DNA from: Bradyrhizobium monzae
GTDB lineage: Bacteria; Pseudomonadota; Alphaproteobacteria; Rhizobiales; Xanthobacteraceae
Assembly (NCBI RefSeq): GCF_021458635.1
Contig: NZ_JAIRDQ010000019.1
Span: forward strand, 1-59,251
Reading direction: 5' to 3'
DNA: 59,251 nucleotides
Within the stretch, counting starts at the first letter, position 1. Each line of letters begins with the position of its first letter. Positions 27,166-36,578 of the stretch are shown here, piece after piece. The notes below the pieces were generated by a model. The model had not been told where the DNA came from and did not search any database. It was given only the letters and a program-made list of their open reading frames with translations. The translations under genes and the position numbers were made by a program.

Positions 27166-28493
27166 TCGAGGATGCCGTCGCCAGCGGTCGAGCATCGGCC
27201 TTCCATATCGTCGAGCTCGACAGTGCACGAGACGACGTGGATGCCTTTTTCCGGACCCGCACCTGCAAGCCGGCGAGCCTCTCATGGGTACCCGATCTCC
27301 GGCGACGGGCGATCTGGTATTCCGGCCATGGGGAGGACGTCCTGACGGCCTTGGCACGTCCAGGCACGAAAGTGATCGTCTCGACCGAACCCAAGGCTCA
27401 TTTGGGCTACCTTCGCGCGGCTCTTGGACTTGGCCTTGATTGCCTGGTCGACAAGCCCATCGTTCTGCCCATGGGGTCGAATGGACGCCCTGCAGCGGAC
27501 CGTCTGGTTGGTGCGGTAGTCGACCTCAAGGAGATCTGCGATCGGACTGGCGTCCGTTGCGTGGTCATGGCGCCGCGCCGCTACAACGCAGTGTACGAAT
27601 TGATTGGACGCTATACGCGCCGCGCCTCCCGAAACCTTGGCACGCCGGTCACCTATATTGGTATCGAGCATCACGCGGGAGTGTGGAACACGGAGGAGGA
27701 GATCCTCTCCCGGGAGGACCATCCTTACCGCTACGGCTACGGAATGCTTTGCCATTCCGGTTATCACTACATCGACATTCTCTCCGGCCTCCTGGCTCAC
27801 AATGAGGACCACTTCGGGAGGCTAGCGGTCGAGCTGAATGTCCACCGGGCGACCGCCGCCGACCACGTCGGGCAGATTGGCCCAGATCCGGTGCGCAAGC
27901 TTCGCGGCGCTGCGCCAGTCGCTCGACTGTTTCCCGCGCCCCCGTTCTGGGGTGAGACGGATATTGTCTCGTCCGGAGCCGCAAGGCGTACCGGAAGCCG
28001 CGATACCGTCTGTCTGTTTCGGCTCGACCTTCTGCAGACCAGCGTGTCGCTTCGCAATTGGCGGCAACTGCCAACCGATGTTTACAACAAAAACGGACGC
28101 TACGGGTCCGAGACCATTCGCTTAAATATCGGTCCCTTCGCAGCGATCGAGGCCAGGATCTTCAAGCGCGCACATTTGAGCACGGAAGCTCATCCGCAAC
28201 TGAGAAGAGAGGCGCACATCACGCTCTGGCGGAATGCCCCTTTCCTCGGCGGCGCAGCTTTACGCGAACGGGTTTATCCCGCGCGGGACACACTTATCCG
28301 AAACGCTGATCTGGGCGCTGGCCGTAAAAGGCTGTTTGACGATTGGCTGGCGGGACGGAGCGACAAGAGTTCCCTCGATTCGCACGCGCGGACGATATCG
28401 CTCTTTGCTCACTATTTGGCAGCGCTCACGACGGATGGAGCGAACAGAGATCAAGCGCCCCCATTACGCACTGTCAGCAAAGTGCCGGCATGA
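27102..28493 (+). CDS. Gfo/Idh/MocA-family NAD(P)-dependent oxidoreductase
   Basis: The 463-residue protein begins with a Rossmann motif DIILVGLGAYARAKYIPLIE. It has the family's conserved block STEPKAHLGYLRAALGLGLD followed by CLVDKPIVLP, with the EKP-type lysine as DKP. HSGYHYIDIL supplies the catalytic His region. It is longer than the usual 330-390 residues, with a distinct C-terminal extension (WRNAPFLGGAALRERVYPAR). Family members oxidise or reduce sugars, inositols, opines and similar compounds. The gene overlaps the next small frame by ATGA and follows the radical SAM gene by 160 bp, so all are probably one operon acting on a sugar-like or cyclitol-like intermediate. Confidence 0.8.
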   Translation: MRGDIILVGLGAYARAKYIPLIEDAVASGRASAFHIVELDSARDDVDAFFRTRTCKPASLSWVPDLRRRAIWYSGHGEDVLTALARPGTKVIVSTEPKAHLGYLRAALGLGLDCLVDKPIVLPMGSNGRPAADRLVGAVVDLKEICDRTGVRCVVMAPRRYNAVYELIGRYTRRASRNLGTPVTYIGIEHHAGVWNTEEEILSREDHPYRYGYGMLCHSGYHYIDILSGLLAHNEDHFGRLAVELNVHRATAADHVGQIGPDPVRKLRGAAPVARLFPAPPFWGETDIVSSGAARRTGSRDTVCLFRLDLLQTSVSLRNWRQLPTDVYNKNGRYGSETIRLNIGPFAAIEARIFKRAHLSTEAHPQLRREAHITLWRNAPFLGGAALRERVYPARDTLIRNADLGAGRKRLFDDWLAGRSDKSSLDSHARTISLFAHYLAALTTDGANRDQAPPLRTVSKVPA

Positions 28494-28657
28494 ATGTCGT
28501 CGCTTCGGCTTCAGCGCGCCGTCGGCATTCTGGGCTCGCCGTGTTCGCCGGAAACGGTCTGACCTTGGCCATCGTTGATGGTGACCGGGAAGGGAAGGCG
28601 CTTGGCCGTGGGTACGGCATGCCAGATGTATTGTCCGACCAACTGCGAGACGAATGA
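28490..28657 (+). CDS. 55-residue ORF resembling a truncated P-loop kinase N-terminus
   Basis: Start and stop both overlap the neighbours by ATGA (28490-28493 and 28654-28657), strong evidence of translational coupling. The sequence GLTLAIVDGDREGKAL lines up with the Walker A region of thymidylate-kinase-like P-loop proteins (GLTLAIVGGDGAGKST in good copies). The loop is altered: no second Gly of GxGK and no Ser/Thr after Lys. It looks like the stump of a kinase gene whose remainder was deleted in frame with operon structure. Alternatively it is a small coupled protein of new function. Confidence 0.45.
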   Translation: MNVVASASARRRHSGLAVFAGNGLTLAIVDGDREGKALGRGYGMPDVLSDQLRDE

Positions 28658-29142
28658 TGAATAGTGACCGTCACGACGTCCTATTTGACGATAGCCATCC
28701 TCTGCCCAGCAACTACCGGGCATACAGGCAGTCTGTTCATGTTCGGCTGGTCCAGTTGCTTCGACAAAATCCGGGGTACCGCTTTCTCGAGATCGGCGTA
28801 GGACCGACGTTCAGGCAGGAGCGGTTCAGGGCGATCAACAAGCTCGACATCCGCTATGTGGGCCTGGACTTCGAACATGTCTGCACCCAACGCCGGGCCG
28901 ACCTGGTCGCGGCCGGCATCGCCGATCGAAACATCACCTTTCTGGGAAATGCGTTAGGAACATACCTGTTCAACCTGATTCGGCTCGCCAGGAATCGAGA
29001 GACTTTTGACATCGTCTATCTCGATGGTAGCCATTCAATCTATGTTGATTTGGCGGCCGCGATTGCAGCAGTGCGGATGTTGAAGCCTGGCGCCTTGTTC
29101 CTTTTCGATGGCGTGAGGTTTTGCTTCGGAAGGAGATATTGA
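28654..29142 (+). CDS. Class I SAM-dependent methyltransferase, frameshifted near its C-terminus
   Basis: The frame encodes 162 residues with a Rossmann core: YRFLEIGVGPTFRQERF (motif I), RYVGLDFEHV (acidic strand-2 end), FDIVYLDGSHSIYVDLAAAI and AVRMLKPGALFLFDGV. After FDGV the frame ends FCFGRRY. The adjacent frame continues plausibly as LLRKEILTQPTAQYADANET and IITRDYLIPLFSFG to about 29310, so a frameshift near 29110-29121, at a GGTTTT run, has probably truncated the gene. ATG codons at 28654 and 28657 are both possible. It ends the radical SAM / MocA operon. A methyltransferase there suggests tailoring of a small molecule. Confidence 0.7.
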   Translation: MMNSDRHDVLFDDSHPLPSNYRAYRQSVHVRLVQLLRQNPGYRFLEIGVGPTFRQERFRAINKLDIRYVGLDFEHVCTQRRADLVAAGIADRNITFLGNALGTYLFNLIRLARNRETFDIVYLDGSHSIYVDLAAAIAAVRMLKPGALFLFDGVRFCFGRRY

Positions 29143-29310
29143 CCCAGCCCACAGCTCAATATGCGGATGCCAATGAGACCGGGCACTTGACCGCGGATGG
29201 GGCCAGCGAACCTCACGTCACGATCATCACCCGGGACTATCTGATCCCTTTATTCAGCTTTGGGGTGGAGCGGTCGTGGTCGGATCCTGATTGGATCGCA
29301 CTCCGAGCGC

Positions 29311-29865
29311 CCAAGTCAGCTCTGTGGATGCAGATTAGACTGTGTTGCGCCATCCGCCTCCCGATGGACGTCTGCGGCACGTCAAATCACAAACGGTGCC
29401 GTTCGCCATTTTGGTACGCGCGAAATTGTGGTCGCAGTTGCTTCGATATTAGACCGTCCGTCCGTCTCCACCGGTCCGATGGCTCGCCTTACACCGCGCG
29501 GTCGGAGGGGTACCCGAACGATCCGAACTCAGACTTCGATCAGGCACTCGGAGCGTCGCGAATCGTGCAAATCAGCAACTAACATCCTACGAACGTCACC
29601 GGCACGGCGCTTGCTATTGACATGCAGCACCACCGCGATGCCCTCCTGCTCTACTAGCGTGCTTTGCTTCCCAGGAAGAACTCAGGTTCCGGCGCCGGGA
29701 GCACATCGTTGCCGTCGTTTGATCGAGAACAATATGTTTTCACTGACAGATCCCGCCTTATGGCAACGGCGATCGGCGGGTTCACCACCGTCGCGGAACA
29801 TCGGTGCGCCCGCCTGATGGGCCACCCGAACCTGATAGTGGATTGTGCTTGCAGCGGAGCCAAGG
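29311..29865. other. Intergenic stretch without a recognised gene
   Basis: About 550 bp between the frameshifted methyltransferase and the peroxidase remnant. No motif-bearing frame was found. Confidence 0.3.
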
Positions 29866-30128
29866 CGGCCAGCGACGAATCGCTTTCCGCGCCGCGCCGT
29901 TGGGCAAGGCTCTGCGACCGCCATATTTTTCATTCGGGTCAGGTCTGGAGCCTTAAGCAAGCGGTTAACGTAATGGCCAACATCCAGCTTGGCGCCAAAC
30001 CTAGCGACAGCGAAGCGAACGGTATTGTCGCATTTCTGGAAAAAGCTAGCCGGCCGGCTGTCTAAGGTCGAGTATCCCATGCTGCCTACGCGCACCAACG
30101 CGACGCCACTGCCTTCCTTAGGCAAATG
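29866..30128 (+). pseudogene. C-terminal fragment of a di-haem cytochrome c peroxidase
   Basis: This 263-bp stretch aligns with the 3' end of the intact peroxidase gene at 42541-43617. Matching segments include FHSGQVWSLKQAVNVMANIQ (intact: FHSGQVWTLKQAVGVMAEVQ), LGAKPSDSEANGIVAFL, then, after a frameshift, KVEYPMLPTRTNATPLPS. The haem-binding parts are missing. It is a decayed partial copy in the same orientation about 13 kb away. Confidence 0.85.
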
Positions 30129-31299
30129 GTACGGTTCATCACGGTAGCGGTTTTGCGCGCTCTTGAATGGAAGGAATACGGCACTCGCATTCGAGCGTCA
30201 TTTCTGCATGAAGTCGCAAAGGGGCGCACGGTGGGAACACGGCACGAAAGCAAATGCCAGTCAGAAGCCCGACCAGCGCGCAGTTGTGACCAAGCGCAGG
30301 TCGGCTACACATGAAGACTGACTTATAACAGCGCCCTAACGTGGGTGAAAAGTCGCTCACCTCGGCCCTCTCAGCGCAATCATGGCGCCGAGCGCCATAG
30401 TCCGCGCGTACAGCGGGACATGGCCCCCAGCGTGCTTGCGCATAAATTGGAGTCCGCCGCGCCGCCGTCGAAGAAGATCTGTTTTTGCTTGTCAATATCG
30501 GCGAGAGGTCTGCTGCCTTTCACGAGTTTCCGCAACAAATACTTGCATACCTGACTCATAGACCAGCACTCAGCGTTCAGCATTTCCAAATTTTTCTCGT
30601 CGTAGAAGGCGAGGTCATCGTAGTAGCGCCCATCTCTACTTCCTCGACGTGAGCAGGGGCCTTCCTGCTCCTAGCGGTTCGACGGGTGCGTTGGGCAAAC
30701 GCTCATCGCCGCGTCAGACTGGCTCAGCGACGTCATCTGTCGTGAAGCCGCGGCCGCACCGACACATATCGCTCAGAAGCGATCTGTCGCAGTTACGTCC
30801 GGTCAGCCTCGCTTACTCAATCATCGAATACCAATATTCCTCACCAGAGTAGGTAGTGTTTCCATCCATTGTTGGTGCTGTACCATCGGTTACGAACGTG
30901 CCGCCTGGGCGCGATGCAGCTCATTACCCGGGGACAAGTAGAGTAATGAAAGACTTATTTTCCGGGACGGGATTGATCGAGCCATCTCTACCCGGGGCAT
31001 ACCACTATGCGTGACTGGAGCCTCGCTCTTTCGCGTCCATGCCATCATGCAATTCCCTGATGACTATCGTGACGTTCTTCCCGCGTCGGCTGGAGCAACT
31101 CCAATGGAGCGGCTTACGTGCTTGGTTGGGGAGAAAAGCGCCACTTTGCCGGATGGCGCTGCCACTTCGATCGCGGCACCGCTGAACCGTGGCGGCGCCG
31201 AGTTGATCTGCTCACAGGCTCTCTCGACGCCTATCGGCGTATGCAGGGAGGTGCGCACATGATGAGCGATTCAATAATCGAGACATGCGGCCGCCAAAT
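30129..31299. other. Intergenic stretch of 1.2 kb without a recognised gene
   Basis: A minus-strand frame near 30380-30640 (DLAFYDEKNLEMLNAECWSM, then SQVCKYLLRKLVKGSR) looks protein-like but matches nothing I know. The rest shows no motif. The region directly before the MFS gene has no obvious ribosome site. Confidence 0.35.
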
Positions 31300-32517
31300 A
31301 TGAGAGCTGAACCGAGGAGAAGCTTAGCCACGACCTGGAACGGGAACGTCGTCGCGGCACTTGGTGCTGTCGAAATTATCAGCTACGGCACGCTCTATTA
31401 TTGCGTGTCTGTTGTTGCCGAGGATATTGCACGTGATCTCGAAATCACACGCGAATGGATATTCGGTTGCTTTTCACTCGCTTTATTTGCGGGTGCGCTG
31501 ATGTCGTTGATAGCCGGCCGTCTTATGGACCGATACGGCGCCGGCAGAACGATGGAGCTCGCCCTAGTTGCGGCGGCTGTTAGCCTAGGAATGGCCGCCG
31601 TTTCCTGGAATGCGGTCGTATTTGCCATCGCGCTGTTCGGTATGCAGATAGCCGCCACCTTTCTTTTCTATGAGGCTGCCCTTGTGTTCTTGGTCCAGCG
31701 AGATGCAGGTCATGCAAAACGGCAAATGACTTTGTTGACGTTGATCGTTGGGTTCTCGTCAACACTATTCTGGCCGCTTACCTCCTTGTTGCTCACTTTG
31801 GTATATTGGAGAGGAGTCTTTGGGATCTATGCCGGCGTCAACGTTTTCATTGCCCTCCCGCTTATGTGTGCGATTAGCAGGCGTTCTGCGGGCCCTGGAG
31901 ATCAGAATGATGTTAGGGAGTTGCAAGTCAGCTCGAACGCCTCTCCCAAGACGTTCGATCTCGTCCTGATGACGATCGGATTTTCGCTCACCGCGTTTGT
32001 CTTATCAGCGCTCCTTGGCAATATGATCGCAATCCTCTTATCCATTGGTTTAGGTCTGGAGGGAGCTTTATTTTCAGCGATCTTCGGGCCGTCACAGGTT
32101 CTAATACGGCTTTTGGCAGCTTTCACCGGAAAAATCTCCGCAATTCGACTCACACTTCTTTCGTGCATTCTGCTCTGCTCGGCGACGATGATCGTGGCGC
32201 TGATATCACATTCTATCCTTGGAGTTACGGCCTTTCTGATCTTGCTTGGGTTCAGCTCCGGTCTAAACAGCATCTGTCGCGGGACGCTGCCTTTATGGAT
32301 GTTCGGGCAGGTTGGGTACGGAAGTCGAGTTGGGCTAATAAGTGTCTTCCGGTTGTCAACGGCATCTTTTGCGCCGCTTCTCTTCAGTGTAATCCAAAAT
32401 CGATATGGCGTCTCGGTTGCTTTGGCATCCCTTTCCGTCTGCGGCGCGGGAAGCATCCTCGCTTTTGTGCTCGTAAGCATCCGATCAAAACGACATTCGT
32501 CGAGCTTGAATGAATGA
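31300..32517 (+). CDS. Major facilitator superfamily transporter
   Basis: The roughly 405-residue protein has about 12 hydrophobic segments. AGRLMDRYGAGRTMELALVA is the MFS loop 2-3 motif (G-x-L-x-D-R-x-G-x-R-type). Other segments are FLFYEAALVFLV, RQMTLLTLIVGFSSTLFWPL and, in the second half, LGFSSGLNSICRGTLPLWMF. It resembles the monocarboxylate/CynX-like or drug-export subgroup. A start at 31285 adds five residues. The codon composition is less GC-rich than that of the dehydrogenase genes. It could export a product of the minus-strand biosynthetic group downstream, but it is convergent with it and lacks the shared 50-bp element. Confidence 0.85.
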   Translation: MRAEPRRSLATTWNGNVVAALGAVEIISYGTLYYCVSVVAEDIARDLEITREWIFGCFSLALFAGALMSLIAGRLMDRYGAGRTMELALVAAAVSLGMAAVSWNAVVFAIALFGMQIAATFLFYEAALVFLVQRDAGHAKRQMTLLTLIVGFSSTLFWPLTSLLLTLVYWRGVFGIYAGVNVFIALPLMCAISRRSAGPGDQNDVRELQVSSNASPKTFDLVLMTIGFSLTAFVLSALLGNMIAILLSIGLGLEGALFSAIFGPSQVLIRLLAAFTGKISAIRLTLLSCILLCSATMIVALISHSILGVTAFLILLGFSSGLNSICRGTLPLWMFGQVGYGSRVGLISVFRLSTASFAPLLFSVIQNRYGVSVALASLSVCGAGSILAFVLVSIRSKRHSSSLNE

Positions 32518-32964
32518 GAACGGGGCGCGAATTTTCAAGAGAGAGTCCGCACGAACCCGCCGGCTTTGAGTGAAGACGATCGTTCGGGGGATAACAAACA
32601 GGGAAGTCCATCCATCGTTGGTAATCACTCGGCTTTGGCGGAGCAACGCTTCTCTGACACCCTTGAGGAGGCGTCTTGCCACGGCCGAAAAGCAAGGACT
32701 TGAGCAGATAGCACTTCGTTTCCAATGAAGAACTTGAGCGAGCTCCGTGGTGATACGTTCCAGGCTAGCCGTGTTTCACCCTCGTTGTTCAGACGTTTCA
32801 ACCAGCGTTTTCGATAGGCCGTGCACCATTGAATCTGAAGTTGGAGTAGTGATCTGATGAGACGGATTGGCTCTTTGGTTGCAGGACTACCGTTGGATTT
32901 GCGCGGGTTGATCTGCTTGAACCGTACGGCGCGGTCCGCGGCCACACCTCCATGTTGCGAAGAG
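32518..32964. other. Convergent intergenic stretch without a recognised gene
   Basis: Lies between the convergent MFS and SelA-like genes. Only shadow frames are seen, and no T-tailed hairpin was found. Confidence 0.3.
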
Positions 32965-34557
32965 TCATTTCAGGCCCGACTCCCCTGGTACGACAACCGT
33001 GACCTCGGTCTGTTCCTGAGGAACGAAGAGCTGTCTTGCACGCCATTCAGCGAAGCCGTACTGACCTTTGAACACAGGTCCGAGATGTTCTTTGGCGGCG
33101 CCGCCCAACCGAACGTTTCCAACGATGGATCCGTCGCCTGCGAACTCGCCCTCGAACCCGTAGAACAGCGAAATCGGTATCTGTACGTGCGCCGCCTCGA
33201 AGTGGACGCGGCGGCCATGAACGCAGCCTGATACGACTCCGCTGGACGATGCAGTGTGGTGCACGCCCGAGATGAACTCGCCTTTCTGCTGAATGTTGAG
33301 ATGGTGTGTCGCAGAACCATGAAGGAATTGCATTTCGACGCACCAACTCCCTGAGACATTGACGTCCGCAGGCGGGTTGGGAGTCGGTTGAGCGATGGAC
33401 TGGGGATTACGAAATGCGGCTGCCAAAGCGCGGCCGACGATCTCGGCCTCGTCGTCCGAGAGATTCACGGGATCCAGTATGATGGAGGTTGGCGTTGACC
33501 AGAAATCGTGGATCAGGATCCGCGGTCGCTGTCGCAAGAGCGCAAGCCTTAGCTCCTCCGCATTAAACGGAATGAGGTCCACATTCCAGATGACCCGAAG
33601 CCGAGTAGCTGCCACAAAACCGGCCCAAGACAGCACATCCGTGGTAACACCTTGCAGCAAGCTTAGGCGCGCCTGAATCCGCATCAATCGCGGAAGCCAC
33701 TGGTCGCGCTCGTCTTTTGCCGACTGAAAATTGATCCAGCGGTCGAGCGCGAGTGTGGCCCCGACCACCTCCTCCTTACCGATCTTCATCGATCGGCCGA
33801 ATGCCTGGTGAGGCGCTCCATTCCACCAGATCGCTTTGCAAAGCCGCTTCTTGCCAATCACGAGAGCGGTGGATTGTGGTCCACGGATATACTTGCCGCC
33901 TGCGTAAACCACCAGGTCGGCTCCGTTCTGGATCCAGCGATCCGGATTTCCAGGCGAAAGGCCAGCAGCATCCACGAGAATGGGTACGTCATGTGCGCGC
34001 GCGAAAGGGAGGAGCGAGCGTAGGGGCAATGCCGATGCATCATCCGCGCGACCGAGCAGGCAGATCATGGCGACGCTCCCATCCAATGCCTGCGCCAACT
34101 CCGCCATCGTGGAAACGCCGGCAATCTGGGCGCCCGCGCCGCGGATGGCCTGTTCGTAGGGAAAACGTTGATCAACGGGAATCAACACCTTGTTCCGTAG
34201 CCCTGCGGTGTCCGGTAACCGCAGCATGAGCTCTGGATTATTTCCGGCAATGCACGCCGCGGTGGCTAACGATAGTGATGCTGCAGTGCCCGCGGTGACG
34301 ACACCCCATTCGGCGCCAGTAAGTTCAGCCATCCGTTGACCTACGGCTTCGGCCAGCTCGTCCATGTCGACGAAAGCCGCGGCAGCAGCAGCCATTGCGG
34401 AGATGACCTCGTCGCTCGGATTGCTTGCTCCATAATTCGTACGCACACCCGCGCATTGAATAAATGGCTCGACGCCGAGCTCTCGATAGATCCACCCGCG
34501 CGGGCGGTCTTGGTCCGACCGATCGGGTGATTGCAGGAATTCAGACCGCGTATTCAT
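32965..34557 (-). CDS. SelA-like PLP-dependent enzyme with C-terminal beta-rich domain
   Basis: The 530-residue protein has a fold-type I PLP core of the SelA-like family: IQCAGVRTNYGASNPSDEV, AVGQRMAELTGAEWGVVTAG, VPILVDAAGL (Asp for PLP N1) and ADLVVYAGGKYIRGPQST with the PLP lysine. A C-terminal domain of about 110 residues (SGSWCVEMQFLHGSATHHLN, GVVSGCVHGRRVHFEA, YGFEGEFAGDGSIVG, YGFAEWRARQ) looks like a small beta barrel and is known to me in other SelA-like proteins of soil bacteria. True selenocysteine synthase is unlikely without selB. The family includes ammonia lyases and other C-N or C-C lyases. The start at 34557 precedes the conserved part. Its position downstream of nucleotidyltransferase genes suggests a role in the same pathway. 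Confidence 0.8.
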   Translation of the reverse strand: MNTRSEFLQSPDRSDQDRPRGWIYRELGVEPFIQCAGVRTNYGASNPSDEVISAMAAAAAAFVDMDELAEAVGQRMAELTGAEWGVVTAGTAASLSLATAACIAGNNPELMLRLPDTAGLRNKVLIPVDQRFPYEQAIRGAGAQIAGVSTMAELAQALDGSVAMICLLGRADDASALPLRSLLPFARAHDVPILVDAAGLSPGNPDRWIQNGADLVVYAGGKYIRGPQSTALVIGKKRLCKAIWWNGAPHQAFGRSMKIGKEEVVGATLALDRWINFQSAKDERDQWLPRLMRIQARLSLLQGVTTDVLSWAGFVAATRLRVIWNVDLIPFNAEELRLALLRQRPRILIHDFWSTPTSIILDPVNLSDDEAEIVGRALAAAFRNPQSIAQPTPNPPADVNVSGSWCVEMQFLHGSATHHLNIQQKGEFISGVHHTASSSGVVSGCVHGRRVHFEAAHVQIPISLFYGFEGEFAGDGSIVGNVRLGGAAKEHLGPVFKGQYGFAEWRARQLFVPQEQTEVTVVVPGESGLK

Positions 34558-35117
34558 GCCGGCCCGCTCGTTGGAAGTACGATGAATGCCGCAACATAAA
34601 GTGAAGTGTGAAGGGCAAGATGCCGGACGCAAGACGTCTTGGGCACTCGAGGGTGCAAAGTACTGGACAGCAAGCGAGGCGAGGACGAACGCAAACAGCC
34701 CTCAGGAAGAGCAGCTGGGGGATCGAGTCGCCGACGACGCAACGGGACGATGCCGCGTATACATAGCCGTGTTCGGCAAGGGCACCCGAATAAACGCCAC
34801 GTGAGCGACAGCGACCTGCAAGATGCAGATGCTGACGTCGCCTGAGACCCCCTAGGCTGGGATGAGAAGTTGGAGAAGCGGCCATCGGACCACCTTCCGG
34901 ACTTCGCAAAGCAGCGATGCCGCATTGCTCTGCCAAGAGTAGGGTGGTTGTGGCCGCCAGAATAGATTCGTGACGGAGCTGAACTAAGATTGCTGCGGGC
35001 CTCCGTGGACAATGCCACCGAACTCGTCGAGGCTCCTTCCCATTTTAGCACCATCTGGGTCCCAATCCTGGTGATTCGACGGCCCAAAGCGACCGCGGCT
35101 ACGGCCACTCAAGGTGC
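34558..35117. other. Intergenic stretch without a recognised gene
   Basis: About 560 bp upstream of the SelA-like gene. No copy of the 50-bp element was found here and no frame has a motif. Confidence 0.3.
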
Positions 35118-35640
35118 TCAGAGCGTGAGGAATAGGCCGGCGGAAGGAAGAAGAAGACCGCCGGTTGCCATGATATTCGCTGGATCCCAACGGTATTTCA
35201 GCACGAGACCCTCTAACTTCGTGGTGCAGGGCCATACGGCAGGAAAGCAGCTATTCGCTCCTGTGAAGATGCGCTCTGCTAAGCGTAGATATTCGGCGCC
35301 CTCAATTTCATGCCACTTGCGATGGCCAGATGGCGCTGCGAGCTGCAGCCCATGGGTTTCACCAAATAGGCAAGAAGGGCCGTCCCCCGATGACACCGTC
35401 CGTTGCTACAGCGCAACAGGTTCATCCGTCTTGAAAGGCTTTGGGGCAATCCGCGACAAGGTTCCTGGGATTTGCCTCATGCGGAAAGCCGAGGCGAAGC
35501 CGCCACAAGTTCGCTTGGCCTATCACCAGGTCGCGCAACGCATCCTCCTCGACATACGGCTGGCTCAGGCGGAACAGATTGACGAACTGGTTGTGCGGTT
35601 GCGCCAAAATGTTGTCTCATCCTATGAGTGATGTTGCATG
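35118..35640 (-). pseudogene. Decayed C-terminal half of a second LicC/PntC-type nucleotidyltransferase
   Basis: Two minus-strand frames match the C-terminal half of the intact gene at 37076-37873. The first is FVNLFRLSQPYVEEDALRDL against the intact TMNLFRLSFVTLTGMIVPAL. After a frameshift comes GLQLAAPSGHRKWHEIEGAE with YLRLAERIFTG, against GLQLAAARCDDIRWYEIDSA with EDLRTAERLFA. The N-terminal nucleotide-binding half is absent. A copy of the 50-bp element lies 52 bp upstream, so promoter and gene were probably duplicated together and then deleted internally. Confidence 0.65.
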
Positions 35641-35691
35641 CTCAATTCCTCGCAGCTGATGTCTGATGCGCTCCAAAGGTCGCTGGCGCAC

Positions 35692-35741
35692 CGATGCCAC
35701 GCGGCCGCTATCCAGGTCAATTCCGGTCCTTGGTAGTTGAC
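35692..35741 (-). promoter_or_regulatory. 50-bp conserved upstream element, copy D (degenerate)
   Basis: On the minus strand it begins GTCAACTACCAA, as in copies A and B, and keeps AATTGACC and GGAT in the middle. The remainder is diverged and needs one gap. It points toward the decayed nucleotidyltransferase copy, consistent with a non-functional duplicate of copy C and its gene. Confidence 0.45.
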
Positions 35742-36578
35742 TGCATTGCAATTTTCTCCGTCTCAAAAGATGGCGCAGGAGACGCGAACAAGCGCTGACG
35801 ATCACAAGATGCTTGATTGATCGTCATCGGTGGCACGACATTCAATGACGTATTCTTAGGCCGCTCGATGGCTGCATCCATGATATGCTTCGCACTCAAG
35901 GCGCCGCGCTCCAGGCAAGTTGTGCCTTGATGTGCTCGGTCATGACCTTTGGTTTCCGGTCCGTTTTCAAGTTTTGCAACGCTGCGCTACTTGCTAGATT
36001 GAACGAGGCCCATACCGACTCGGGTCGGCGGCTTTGACGTTCCGAGCTCCAGGATGGCGTCGCTGGTGAGTTCGCTGCTGTCATAGCTGACCACTATCTT
36101 CGACCTGCCATGTCAATCGGCCGTTCCAGTTCCTGCGGCCATCCGGCTGCTGGAAAGCGAAGCGGCAGGCGCGTTACCTTGTCGGGGAAGGGGCATCTCT
36201 GGAATCCTGCGTAATCGCGCAAAAAAGAACTGGATTTCTGCGTGATGGGCACTGCGTTGCGGGCTTGCAACCAAAGGAACTGCTATTCGGATTAGGAAAG
36301 TTTCTTCAGGTGAGATCGCTAAGGGGCGGTGCGGCCAAGGAAATTATGCTGCACGCACGTATATCGTCTGGCGTTACGCGCCTGGAGCACGGGCTTGCTG
36401 AAAGAGATTTCGCTCACGAAGTCAAAAGATCGAGGCGGTCCATCAAGGCTTTCTGAGAACCCACACCGGGTGCGCATGGAACCAGTAGACCGGAACAGCA
36501 AGCCGGCGCCGCACAGGTTTGGCTGTGGATGCAACATGCAGACTACGGGTGGAGGTTATCTGTTGAGGGGCTGAAGCC
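35742..36578. other. Intergenic stretch of about 0.84 kb without a recognised gene
   Basis: Short frames on both strands have no motif. Nothing recognisable. Confidence 0.3.

Noticed and set aside
32965..34557. Selenocysteine synthase (selA) as a literal assignment
   Set aside because: No selB or selD nearby, and the extra C-terminal beta domain is not part of SelA. A SelA-like enzyme of other function is more likely.
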